NCBI GenBank assembly: GCA_947501845.1
Contig: CANMXP010000003.1
Coordinates: 124,001-188,000 of the forward strand
Length of the DNA stretch: 64,000 nucleotides
From: an uncultured Flavobacteriaceae bacterium
GTDB taxonomy: Bacteria; Bacteroidota; Bacteroidia; Flavobacteriales; Flavobacteriaceae
Direction: 5' to 3'
The position numbers were made by a program, and so were the translations under genes. Below the pieces are notes generated by a model. The model did no database searches and was not told where the DNA came from. It saw only the letters and a list, made by a program, of their open reading frames with translations. Below are positions 46,717 through 54,735 of this stretch, one piece after another. How positions within the stretch are numbered: the first letter of the stretch is position 1; every line of letters begins with the position of its first letter.

Positions 46717-46746
46717 ATAACGTTTAGTTTGCCTTGCAATATAAGT

Positions 46747-48051
46747 TTAATTGATCGTAAATTTCACAAGTTTTATACGTTTCTTATCTAAAGCCTCTAT
46801 GGTGAAAACGTAATTTTTGAAATTTATTTTGCTATTTAGTTTCGGGAAACTTCCAGATATTTCCAGTACAAAACCTGCAATGGTCTCTGCTTCGCCTTTG
46901 TTATCTTCAAAAATAGTTTCATCCTCTATTCTAACAACTTTATAAAAATCTTTTAAAGCGGTCTTGCCTTCAAAAACAAAATTATTGTCATCCAGTTTAG
47001 AGTACATCAGGTCTTCATCATCAAATTCATCACTTATATCCCCCACAATTTCTTCAATGATATCCTCTAAAGAAATTAAACCAGAAGTTCCTCCATATTC
47101 ATCTACAACAACGGCTAAATGTACTTTTTTCTCTTGAAACTCGACCATTAAGTCATCTAACTTCTTATTTTCGGGCACAAAGAAAGGGTCTCGTATTAAA
47201 CTTGCCCAATCAAATTGTTTTCTATCTATATAGGGCAATAAATCTTTGACATAAAGAATTCCTTTAATAGTATCTATATTGTCTTCGTAAACAGGAATTC
47301 TAGAATAACCGTTTGCTATTATTTCGGGCATGATATCTGCATACTTCTGCTCTATATTTAATGCAAAAATATCGATTCGGGGGCGCATAACCTGCTTTGT
47401 ATCTGTATTACCAAAGGAAACGATACCCTGTAATATTTTATGTTCTTCTTTAGTAGTGTCTTCTTCGCTTGTTAGTTCTAAAGCTTGAGAAAGCTGGTCG
47501 ACACTTAAATTAGATTTTTGCCTTCCTAATTTATTATGAATAGCGAGTGTTACACTGCGCATTGGTAAGCTTACTGGCGATAAAAAAACATCAAGGACAC
47601 GTAATGGATATGCCATAAAAGAAGCAAACTTCACATTGTTTCTACTGGCATATATTTTAGGTAAAATTTCACCAAATAATAAAATCAAGAAGGTAATGAC
47701 AATAACCTCGACAACAAATTTAACCTTTGGGTTGGTAATCTCTTCGAACATAAAATCGCCCAAAAAGGCAAATAAAAGGACAATGGCTATGTTTATAAAG
47801 TTATTGGCAACCAATATAGTGGCCAAAAGTTTTTTAGGGCGTTCTAATAATTTTGATATAATCTCGATACGTTTAGATTTCGCTTCCAAACCATCATCAA
47901 TATCTTTTCTATTAAGAGAAAACAGTGCTACTTCGGCACCAGATATAAGCGCAGAACAAATTAGGAGTAAAAATAATAGTATAAAACCTGTAGCAACTGA
48001 AAAATCAATTGTAATAAATAAAGATTTAAAACTCGAAGGATCAGGATCCAA
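46747..48051 (-). CDS. gldE: Gliding motility-associated protein GldE (CBS-domain membrane protein)
   Basis: A 434-residue inner-membrane protein of the HlyC/CorC family. The N-terminus has a DUF21-type membrane domain (FILLFLLLICSALISGAEVALFSLNRKDI, further segments to about residue 170). Two CBS motifs follow (VMRPRIDIFALN, PVYEDNIDTIKGILYVKDLLPYI, then the EYGGTSGLISLEDIIEEIVGDI region), and a CorC/HlyC domain ends the protein. In flavobacteria gldE assists gliding and can compensate for weak gldD, which is the next gene, 30 bases on. The ssb gene precedes it by 26 bases. The transported ion, if any, is unknown. Confidence 0.94.
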   Translation of the reverse strand: MDPDPSSFKSLFITIDFSVATGFILLFLLLICSALISGAEVALFSLNRKDIDDGLEAKSKRIEIISKLLERPKKLLATILVANNFINIAIVLLFAFLGDFMFEEITNPKVKFVVEVIVITFLILLFGEILPKIYASRNNVKFASFMAYPLRVLDVFLSPVSLPMRSVTLAIHNKLGRQKSNLSVDQLSQALELTSEEDTTKEEHKILQGIVSFGNTDTKQVMRPRIDIFALNIEQKYADIMPEIIANGYSRIPVYEDNIDTIKGILYVKDLLPYIDRKQFDWASLIRDPFFVPENKKLDDLMVEFQEKKVHLAVVVDEYGGTSGLISLEDIIEEIVGDISDEFDDEDLMYSKLDDNNFVFEGKTALKDFYKVVRIEDETIFEDNKGEAETIAGFVLEISGSFPKLNSKINFKNYVFTIEALDKKRIKLVKFTIN

Positions 48052-48077
48052 ATACGCTCTTTTTAGTTTAACTTAAA

Positions 48078-48527
48078 TTAAAATGGGAGATCGTCATCTT
48101 CTTCCCCAATAGGTTCGCTATTTGATGGCTGATTCGCAACAGGTTTTTGAGGTGCTGGTTTATTGGCAGCTGCATTGTTTTCGCTCTCTTTTTTGGTTGA
48201 AAGAAATGTGAAATCGATACACTGTATCTCGGTAGAATATCTCTCGTTACCATTATCATCCTGCCATTTTCTAGTTTTTAACCGTCCTTCAATATATACC
48301 TTATCGCCTTTGCTTAAATATTTCTCGCATATTTCAGCCCCTTTATTTCTAACAACAATATTATGCCATTCTGTATTTGTAACACGCTCGTTAGTTTGCT
48401 TATTGGTATAGGTTTCATTTGTAGCTAAAGGAAACCGACCAACACAACCACCACCTTCAAAGTAATGCATTTTTACTTCATCACCTAAGTGACCAATCAG
48501 CATGACTTTATTTAATGTTCCAGACAT
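48078..48527 (-). CDS. ssb: Single-stranded DNA-binding protein
   Basis: Coats single-stranded DNA during replication, recombination and repair. The 149-residue length is normal. The OB fold runs from MSGTLNKVMLIGHLGDEVKM to FTFLSTKKE, with NTEWHNIVVRNKGAEICEKYLSKGD in the middle. A flexible linker rich in Asn, Pro and Ala precedes the acidic tip EEDDDLPF, the conserved docking tail for partner proteins. It sits between mutY and gldE on the same strand. Confidence 0.96.
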   Translation of the reverse strand: MSGTLNKVMLIGHLGDEVKMHYFEGGGCVGRFPLATNETYTNKQTNERVTNTEWHNIVVRNKGAEICEKYLSKGDKVYIEGRLKTRKWQDDNGNERYSTEIQCIDFTFLSTKKESENNAAANKPAPQKPVANQPSNSEPIGEEDDDLPF

Positions 48528-48549
48528 AATTATTGTTTGTTTTAGAATA

Positions 48550-48557
48550 CAAAATTA
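48550..48557 (-). promoter_or_regulatory. Promoter -7 element for ssb
   Basis: On the minus strand this reads TAATTTTG, a full match to TAnnTTTG, 23 bases before the ssb ATG. It gives the ssb-gldE-gldD group a promoter of its own, separate from mutY. Confidence 0.5.
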
Positions 48558-48688
48558 CAATATTGCATTGCATTTTTTTAAAATTAATAAAAAAATATGA
48601 GTGTTCAATCTAAACTAATAAAAAATAAAGAGTTTATGAGAATGATAATTTCAATGAATATAGAAACACTATATACTTGGGGTTGTTT

Positions 48689-49729
48689 CTAAAAATTAAA
48701 AGTTTCAATAAAGTTTCCAATTAAAATTGGCACTGCATAATTATGTATGTCTTCTGTTGGGATGCCCTCCTTTGAAAGCTTATTTACATTTATAACCCAA
48801 AATTTGGTATAAAGATGTTGATGGGATAGTTTATGTACCACAACATCTTTATTGTATAGCAATAATTCAAATGGTGTTCCATTTATTAAATCAAGCTCTT
48901 TTATTAAAGGTTCTAAAGTATCTGCATTTACGTTTGCATTCGTTTCAATTAGAGGAAACTGATATAGATTTTGCCAAATACCTTTACCTTCTCGTTTTTC
49001 CAAAATAGTCTTTCCGTCTTCTGAAATAAAAACCAAAAAATTGAAATACTTTTTTTTTGCTTTTGCAGATTTAATTTTAACGGGTAATTCACTTATTTTG
49101 CTTTTATTAAAAGCAATACATCCTTTATTAAAAGGGCACACGCCGCAATCTGGATTTTTAGGCTTACATTGTGTCGCCCCAAATTCCATAATGGCTTGGT
49201 TGAATTCTGCAGGATTCTTTTTATCAATTAGTTCTTGGGCCAATGCTTTAAACTCTTTGGTCCCTTTTGAAGAGTTTATTGGGGTACTCATTCCAAAATA
49301 TCTCGATAAGACCCTATAAACATTTCCATCAACCACCGCTGTTGCTTCGTTAAAACAAATAGATGCTATGGCACTTGCTGTATAATCTCCCACGCCTTTT
49401 AGTTTTAACAAGTCTTTATAATTACCAGGAAACGCTCCTTTTAGTTCTTCTGCAATATACTTTGCCGTAGCATGTAAATTTCTGGCACGCGAGTAATACC
49501 CTAATCCTTGCCATAATTTAAGCACCTCGCTTTCGTCTGCCTTGGCAAGATCGAAAACCGAAGGAAACTTTTCGATAAAAGATATATAATATGGAAGTCC
49601 TTGATTAACTTGCGTTTGTTGTAAAATAATTTCCGATAACCATATATAGTAAGGAACATTTGTTTTTCTCCAAGGAAGCTCTCGTTTATTATTTGAATAC
49701 CAGTGAATTAAAATTTTCGAAAATATCAT
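48689..49729 (-). CDS. mutY: A/G-specific adenine DNA glycosylase
   Basis: Removes adenine mispaired with 8-oxoguanine. The 346-residue protein has WLSEIILQQTQV with the catalytic Glu33, LKGVGDYTASAIASICF (helix-hairpin-helix) and VVDGNVYRV with the catalytic Asp. The iron-sulfur cluster site is CKPKNPDCGVCPFNKGC (C-x6-C-x2-C-x5-C), followed by a MutT-like C-terminal domain (FLVFISEDGKTILEKREGKGIW). It is divergent from the HU gene and followed on the same strand by ssb. Confidence 0.96.
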   Translation of the reverse strand: MIFSKILIHWYSNNKRELPWRKTNVPYYIWLSEIILQQTQVNQGLPYYISFIEKFPSVFDLAKADESEVLKLWQGLGYYSRARNLHATAKYIAEELKGAFPGNYKDLLKLKGVGDYTASAIASICFNEATAVVDGNVYRVLSRYFGMSTPINSSKGTKEFKALAQELIDKKNPAEFNQAIMEFGATQCKPKNPDCGVCPFNKGCIAFNKSKISELPVKIKSAKAKKKYFNFLVFISEDGKTILEKREGKGIWQNLYQFPLIETNANVNADTLEPLIKELDLINGTPFELLLYNKDVVVHKLSHQHLYTKFWVINVNKLSKEGIPTEDIHNYAVPILIGNFIETFNF

Positions 49730-49791
49730 TTATTGAATATATACCGCGCACAAAAATAAACGTTTATAATCTTAAATTTTAATGAATTAGG

Positions 49792-49824
49792 TTTGAAATA
49801 TTGAATATTAAATTCCTATATTTG
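49792..49824 (+). promoter_or_regulatory. Promoter for the HU gene
   Basis: TTTG (49792-49795), 21-base spacer, then TATATTTG (49817-49824), a full match to the Bacteroidota -33/-7 pattern. The -7 box lies 44 bases before the HU ATG. Confidence 0.65.
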
Positions 49825-49868
49825 CATCCCTCTAAATTTATATAACCTAAAAAAATAATATATTAAAA

Positions 49869-50159
49869 ATGACGAAGGCTGATTTAGTAGCAAAAATTTC
49901 TGAAAAATTAGGAATTGAAAAAGGTGATGTTCAAGCAACTGTTGAAACATTTATGGAAGAAGTAAAAACTTCTTTAGAAAGTGGTGATAATGTTTATTTA
50001 AGAGGTTTTGGAAGCTTCATTATAAAAACAAGAGCCGAAAAAACTGGTAGAAATATTTCTAAAAACACAACTATAAAAATACCAGCTCATAATATTCCTG
50101 CATTTAAGCCAGCAAAAGTTTTTGTTGAAGGCGTTAAAACAAATGTAGACGTTAAATAA
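49869..50159 (+). CDS. HU-family DNA-binding protein
   Basis: A 96-residue nucleoid protein. The N-terminal helices MTKADLVAKISEKLGIEKGDVQ and the beta-arm GSFIIKTRAEKTGRNISKNTTIKIPAHNIPAFKP (with the conserved Pro of the arm) identify HU/IHF. A clear promoter precedes it. A small basic-protein gene follows 41 bases later, probably in the same transcript, ahead of a terminator. HU paralogues differ in role, so I do not give a symbol. Confidence 0.95.
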   Translation: MTKADLVAKISEKLGIEKGDVQATVETFMEEVKTSLESGDNVYLRGFGSFIIKTRAEKTGRNISKNTTIKIPAHNIPAFKPAKVFVEGVKTNVDVK

Positions 50160-50200
50160 AGCATTTAAAAAAACAAATTATTAATTAAAAGACACTATTT

Positions 50201-50293
50201 ATGCCAAGTGGTAAAAAACGTAAAAGACATAAGGTTGCAACGCATAAGCGTAAAAAACGTAGACGCGCTAACCGTCATAAAAAGAAAAAATAA
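50201..50293 (+). CDS. Very basic 30-residue ribosomal-type protein (bS22/AURKAIP1-COX24-like)
   Basis: A short gene that can be overlooked: ATG at 50201, stop at 50291. The product starts MPSGKKRKRHKVATHKRKKR and goes on with more Lys/Arg/His; 21 of 30 residues are Lys, Arg or His. The spacing of the basic blocks fits the AURKAIP1/COX24 domain (mitochondrial mS38) and the corresponding small-subunit protein called bS22 in bacteria, found in several Bacteroidota ribosomes. The name is from family knowledge. It lies 41 bases after the HU gene and just before a terminator, so it would be well expressed with HU. Confidence 0.85.
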   Translation: MPSGKKRKRHKVATHKRKKRRRANRHKKKK

Positions 50294-50626
50294 ATCGAAG
50301 AAGTAGTTAGAAAAACTACTTCTTTTGGTTTAAAAAATAACATGTTCTTTGAAATGAGTTCATCAAAACATTTTGTTTTTTATGAACTCCACGGGTATAA
50401 AAAATCCTGTGAAATACCTCAATTAAATATTTGATTTTGTATCATAAATATAATTAAGGTGTTACGTCTAATAATAGCGAAATAACATCTATTATTAGAT
50501 AAAAAATAATGTATAATCCATCTATACAGTTTGGTTGTTTGTTGTTGGTTTTTAGTTATCAGTATTAAAACTGTAAACTATTACCACCTACTGAAAAACT
50601 AGAAAGTATGGATAAAAATTAACTAA
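50294..50626. other. 333-base intergenic region before rng with several hairpins
   Basis: It holds the terminator of the preceding gene, an imperfect hairpin with GAGTTCAT / ATGAACTC arms (50356-50389), and an 11-base perfect inverted repeat TCTAATAATAG / CTATTATTAGA (50467-50499). A G/T-rich stretch (50530-50560) follows. No coding frame of note. Confidence 0.5.
50299..50326 (+). terminator. Rho-independent terminator after the small basic-protein gene
   Basis: AGAAGTAGTT / AACTACTTCT stem, five-base loop, then TTT. It starts six bases after the stop. Confidence 0.75.
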
Positions 50627-52171
50627 ATGGATAAAGAATTGATTATTCGATCTAGTTCCGACAATGTTGATTTTGCCTTATTAAAAGATGGAAAACTTAT
50701 TGAATTACAAAAGGATGAAGATAGTAATGACTTTTCCGTTGGCGATGTGTTTATAGCCAAAATAAGAAAAGCCGTTCCTGGTTTAAATGCTGCATTTGTT
50801 AATGTAGGTTACGAGAAAGATGCATTTTTGCATTATCACGATTTAGGACCAAAACTACCTTCACTTTTAAAATTCACAAAACGTGTAAGCACAGGTAAAT
50901 TAAAAGATTTTTCTTTAAAAAACTTCCCATTTGAAAAAGATATTGAGAAAGACGGCAAAATTGCCGACGTCTTAAAATCGAATCAATCGCTATTGGTACA
51001 AATAGTTAAAGAACCTATATCTACAAAAGGCCCCAGAATAAGCTCAGAGCTTTCTATTGCTGGTAGATATATTGTTTTAGTGCCTTTTTCCAGTCGAATT
51101 TCTATTTCGCAAAAAATAGAAGACAGAGAAGAAAAAGACCGACTAAAAAGATTGGTAAAGAGTATAACTCCACCAGGTTTTGGTATTATTGTACGCACCG
51201 TAGCACAAGGCAGAAAAGTAGCTGAACTAGATAAAGATTTGCAAAATTTGCTTAGTCGTTGGACGGCAATGTGCAAAAAGCTACACAAAGCACATCATCC
51301 AAGTAAAGTATTAGGAGAAATGAATAAGGCCTCGTCTATTTTACGAGACATATTTAATGACACTTTTACTAGTATTTATGTTGATGATGAAGAGCTTTAC
51401 ATTCAAATTAAAGACTATGTGCAAGAAATTGCACCAAAAAAAGAATCAATAGTTAAACTGTATCAATCTAAAATTCCGATTTTCGAAAAATTTGGAATTG
51501 AAAGACAAATAAAAACCTCCTTTGGAAAAACCGTTTCTATGGCTAAAGGTGCTTATCTGGTTATTGAACATACCGAAGCACTGCATGTAATAGACGTAAA
51601 TAGCGGTAACAGATCTAACAAAGCCAACAACCAAGAGGATACAGCATTAGAAGTTAATCTAATAGCAGCTACTGAAATGGCTCGTCAATTACGTTTACGT
51701 GATATGGGAGGCATTATTGTAGTTGATTTTATTGATATGACAAATGCTGAAAACAGGCAAAAATTATTTAACCACCTTCGTGATGAAATGAAGGATGACA
51801 GAGCAAAACACAAAATATTGCCTCCTAGTAAATTTGGATTGATACAAATAACAAGACAACGAGTTCGTCCAGAAATGAACATTAAAACCCGAGAAGAAAA
51901 CCCTAACGGTTTAAATGGTTCAGAGGTCGAAGCTCCTATAGGTTTAATACAAACTATTACACATGATCTTGAACGACTATTAAAAAAAGACTATAATAAG
52001 TTGACTTTAAACACACATCCTTTTATAGCAGCCTTTTTAACTAAAGGTTTTCCATCTATACGTTCAAAATGGTTTTTTGAACATAAAAAATGGGTTAAAG
52101 TTTTACCAAGAGATGCTTACACATATCTAGAATATCATTTTTTTGATAAAAATGGTAATCAAATTAAATAA
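50627..52171 (+). CDS. rng: Ribonuclease G (Rne/Rng family)
   Basis: A 514-residue endoribonuclease that processes rRNA and starts mRNA decay at monophosphorylated AU-rich sites. The S1 domain is in SVGDVFIAKIRKAVPGLNAAFVNVGYEKDAFLHYHDLG. The catalytic region holds VIDVNSGNRS and GGIIVVDFIDM with the metal-binding Asp residues, and the FGLIQITRQRVRPEM motif. The length and absence of a long disordered C-terminal half favour RNase G over full RNase E. It has a 333-base structured leader, possibly for autoregulation as in the E. coli rne leader (inference). Confidence 0.94.
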   Translation: MDKELIIRSSSDNVDFALLKDGKLIELQKDEDSNDFSVGDVFIAKIRKAVPGLNAAFVNVGYEKDAFLHYHDLGPKLPSLLKFTKRVSTGKLKDFSLKNFPFEKDIEKDGKIADVLKSNQSLLVQIVKEPISTKGPRISSELSIAGRYIVLVPFSSRISISQKIEDREEKDRLKRLVKSITPPGFGIIVRTVAQGRKVAELDKDLQNLLSRWTAMCKKLHKAHHPSKVLGEMNKASSILRDIFNDTFTSIYVDDEELYIQIKDYVQEIAPKKESIVKLYQSKIPIFEKFGIERQIKTSFGKTVSMAKGAYLVIEHTEALHVIDVNSGNRSNKANNQEDTALEVNLIAATEMARQLRLRDMGGIIVVDFIDMTNAENRQKLFNHLRDEMKDDRAKHKILPPSKFGLIQITRQRVRPEMNIKTREENPNGLNGSEVEAPIGLIQTITHDLERLLKKDYNKLTLNTHPFIAAFLTKGFPSIRSKWFFEHKKWVKVLPRDAYTYLEYHFFDKNGNQIK

Positions 52172-52175
52172 TTTT

Positions 52176-52210
52176 AAAAACCCCTTACTTTTTAAAGTAA
52201 GGGGTTTTTT
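52176..52210 (+). terminator. Rho-independent terminator after rng
   Basis: AAAACCCCTTACTTT / AAAGTAAGGGGTTTT with a two-base loop and T tail. Its core CCTTACTTT(T)AAAGTAAGG is repeated after the next gene. Confidence 0.85.
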
Positions 52211-52338
52211 GTTTTTAAGAAAAACGGCCTTCAGTCTTATTGAAACAACACTTCAATTACTCAAAACATCTAATTTAACAATAGGTTAACTTTCCGAATA
52301 GAGTCTTTATATACTTTTAAAAAAATAATGGCTCCCAA

Positions 52339-54567
52339 ATGAAATTTAGTTTTTATAATTCATATAGATTTAGAATTATTCTGTCTTTTTTATTCATAAT
52401 CTCAATTACCTTTTTATTGTTTGTTGGTTATAATTATTTCAATTCTAAAAGTCAGAATCTGCAAAAAATCACTAATAAGGTTATTAATTTAGAGTCCAAT
52501 TTTTCTAATAATATTAAAAACTTCCAATCCTTTCTTCTTTATGGGTATAAAAGTGATTCATTTTATAATACTAAAAGAGAAATAAACATCGACACATACA
52601 AAGAAAATCTATTAAAACATAAAAAGAGTTTAGAACTGCTTTTAAAAGACATAGAATTAAATAATATTGATTTAGAACCAATACTCACACAAGGTTTAAG
52701 AACAGATTTTTCAAAACTTGATTCCTTAACAAAACTTCTAAAATCCAAGCGGTGTGAACTTGGTTATAGAGATTATGGAGAAATTGGACGAATGAGGAAT
52801 TTTGCTCATAAGCTTCAAGCTTCCAATCAAATTGCAGGAGAAGATATTCTACAATTAAGGAGATCTGAAAAAGATTTCCTATTACGTTCGGACAGTATTT
52901 ATATTGAAAATTTTAACAGTTTAACAGCCAAACTAATTTTAAAACACAAAAACAGAGTTGAGGTTGTTAAAATTTTAAACGAGTACAAAAAACGATTTAA
53001 TTCAGTCACCAGCCTATACTTTAAAATTGGAAACAATAATAACAATGGACTTTATGGAGACATATTTCAAATAAACAGATCTATTAATGATAAGATCAAT
53101 TTAATTGAAACTATTACTAAAAATGAAATTGCAAATAAAAATAAGGATATTGCTAAGTATGTTCAAATATCATTTGTCTCAATAATAATTTTTATTACGG
53201 CATTAATAATCTATCTATCTAAAATTTTAACTAGGGACTTAAAGCGTTTACAAGTATCAATGCACAAATTCATTAACTCTGGTTTTAAGGAATATGATAT
53301 AAATAATGATAGTGAAAAATCTAAAATTCTGGAAGTTGATTTTCTATACAGGGCTTATGATTTATTAAAAGAAAATCTTTTAGAAAATATAGATGGGCTT
53401 AAGCTTACCATTGAAGAACTAGAACGTACAACAGCCTACAAGTCCAGCTTTTTGGCAAATATGAGCCACGAAATAAGAACACCTTTAAATGGTATTATGG
53501 GGGTTCTAAATTTATTAAATCAAACCGATTTAAATAAAAAACAAGTAAAACTACTTGAAATTGCCGATTATTCCTCTGGTCATTTACTAGGTTTAATAAA
53601 TTTAATATTGGACTATTCTAAAATATCTGCAGGAAAAATGGAATTAGAAAATCGTGTAATTAATTTAAATGACGATTTAAATAAGCTTATTAAAATTTTC
53701 CAATTTCAGGCAAAAGAAAAAGGCATAAAATTATTCTACGATTTCAACAAAGAACCAAATACTTCAAAATTAGTACTTGGAGACACTATTAGAATCAATC
53801 AAGTAATAATTAATTTACTTAACAACGCTATTAAATTTACAGAAAAAGGGTGGGTGAAGTTAGATATAGTCCAAGAAAAATTAGATGATGAATTTGACAC
53901 GTTTACTTTTTCTTTAGAAGATACTGGTATTGGTATTGACGAAGAAAAAATAAAAAAAATATTTCAAGCTTTTGAACAAGTAGATTTGTCCACTACCAGA
54001 AAGTTTGGAGGCACTGGTCTAGGCTTAACAATATCTAACGATTTAGCTAAATTAATGGGTAGTGAGCTTAAATTTAAAACAACAGAAAATGAAGGAGCTT
54101 GTTTTTATTTTACTTTAAATTTAAAATGTGTAAAAGAAGAAACGGAAAGGGTAAATTCTAATTTTTTAATTGGTAAACTGCCAAAACTAGGAAGAACAAA
54201 AGCTTTAATTGTAGACGACAATACCATGAACCAAAAAATCTTGGGTTTAATGCTTGAAAAATTTAATTTAAAAATTGATTATGCCAATAATGGCTTAGAA
54301 GCTGTTAATCATGTTAAAAAGCATGATTATGACATGATTTTTATGGACATACAAATGCCAATTATGGATGGGCTTGAAGCCACAAAAATTATTAAAAAAT
54401 CTGAAAAATTTATTTCTAAACCCATACCTATTATAGCAGTATCTGCCAGTGCCTATAGTGACGATAGAAAAGAGGCTACAAATTTTGGTGTTGACGATTT
54501 TATTTCTAAACCTGTTGAGCTTAAAAAACTACATAATTTGCTTATTAAGTATTCGTTGAATAATTAA
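52339..54567 (+). CDS. Hybrid sensor histidine kinase with C-terminal receiver
   Basis: A 742-residue membrane kinase. One hydrophobic segment is near residues 12-31 (IILSFLFIISITFLLFVGYNY), a second near 275-295, with a roughly 240-residue helical extracytoplasmic sensor between them. The HisKA motif FLANMSHEIRTPLNG has His377. The ATPase domain has NLLNNAIKFTEKG, DTGIGIDEEKIKKIFQAFEQ and GGTGLGLTIS. The receiver follows near residues 625-740 with ALIVDDN, the phospho-Asp670 in IFMDIQMPIMDG, and ISKPVEL. It has no output domain, so signalling goes to another protein. It is flanked by two near-identical hairpins and stands alone. The sensed ligand is unknown. Confidence 0.94.
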   Translation: MKFSFYNSYRFRIILSFLFIISITFLLFVGYNYFNSKSQNLQKITNKVINLESNFSNNIKNFQSFLLYGYKSDSFYNTKREINIDTYKENLLKHKKSLELLLKDIELNNIDLEPILTQGLRTDFSKLDSLTKLLKSKRCELGYRDYGEIGRMRNFAHKLQASNQIAGEDILQLRRSEKDFLLRSDSIYIENFNSLTAKLILKHKNRVEVVKILNEYKKRFNSVTSLYFKIGNNNNNGLYGDIFQINRSINDKINLIETITKNEIANKNKDIAKYVQISFVSIIIFITALIIYLSKILTRDLKRLQVSMHKFINSGFKEYDINNDSEKSKILEVDFLYRAYDLLKENLLENIDGLKLTIEELERTTAYKSSFLANMSHEIRTPLNGIMGVLNLLNQTDLNKKQVKLLEIADYSSGHLLGLINLILDYSKISAGKMELENRVINLNDDLNKLIKIFQFQAKEKGIKLFYDFNKEPNTSKLVLGDTIRINQVIINLLNNAIKFTEKGWVKLDIVQEKLDDEFDTFTFSLEDTGIGIDEEKIKKIFQAFEQVDLSTTRKFGGTGLGLTISNDLAKLMGSELKFKTTENEGACFYFTLNLKCVKEETERVNSNFLIGKLPKLGRTKALIVDDNTMNQKILGLMLEKFNLKIDYANNGLEAVNHVKKHDYDMIFMDIQMPIMDGLEATKIIKKSEKFISKPIPIIAVSASAYSDDRKEATNFGVDDFISKPVELKKLHNLLIKYSLNN

Positions 54568-54663
54568 TTGGCTTTAAATGCATATCCTTTCTTTTATAAC
54601 GACCCTTTTAGCTCAAGGTTTCCAACAAAAAGTTCAATATTATTCTTTTAAAAAAGATAATTT

Positions 54664-54696
54664 AAAAGCTCCTTACTTTTAAAGTAAGGAGCTTTT
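54664..54696. terminator. Bidirectional terminator between the hybrid kinase and metalloprotease genes
   Basis: AAAAGCTCCTTACTTT / AAAGTAAGGAGCTTTT, flanked by A and T runs. The genes on both sides converge on it. The CCTTACTTTT-AAAGTAAGG core is the same as at 52181-52204. Confidence 0.8.
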
Positions 54697-54735
54697 ACTT
54701 TTTATATTTTCTTTATATCCAGAAATATAATTGTA

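Noticed and set aside
47636-48076. Plus-strand 146-residue frame opposite gldE.
   Set aside because: The minus-strand gene has strong family evidence; the antisense frame has no motif.
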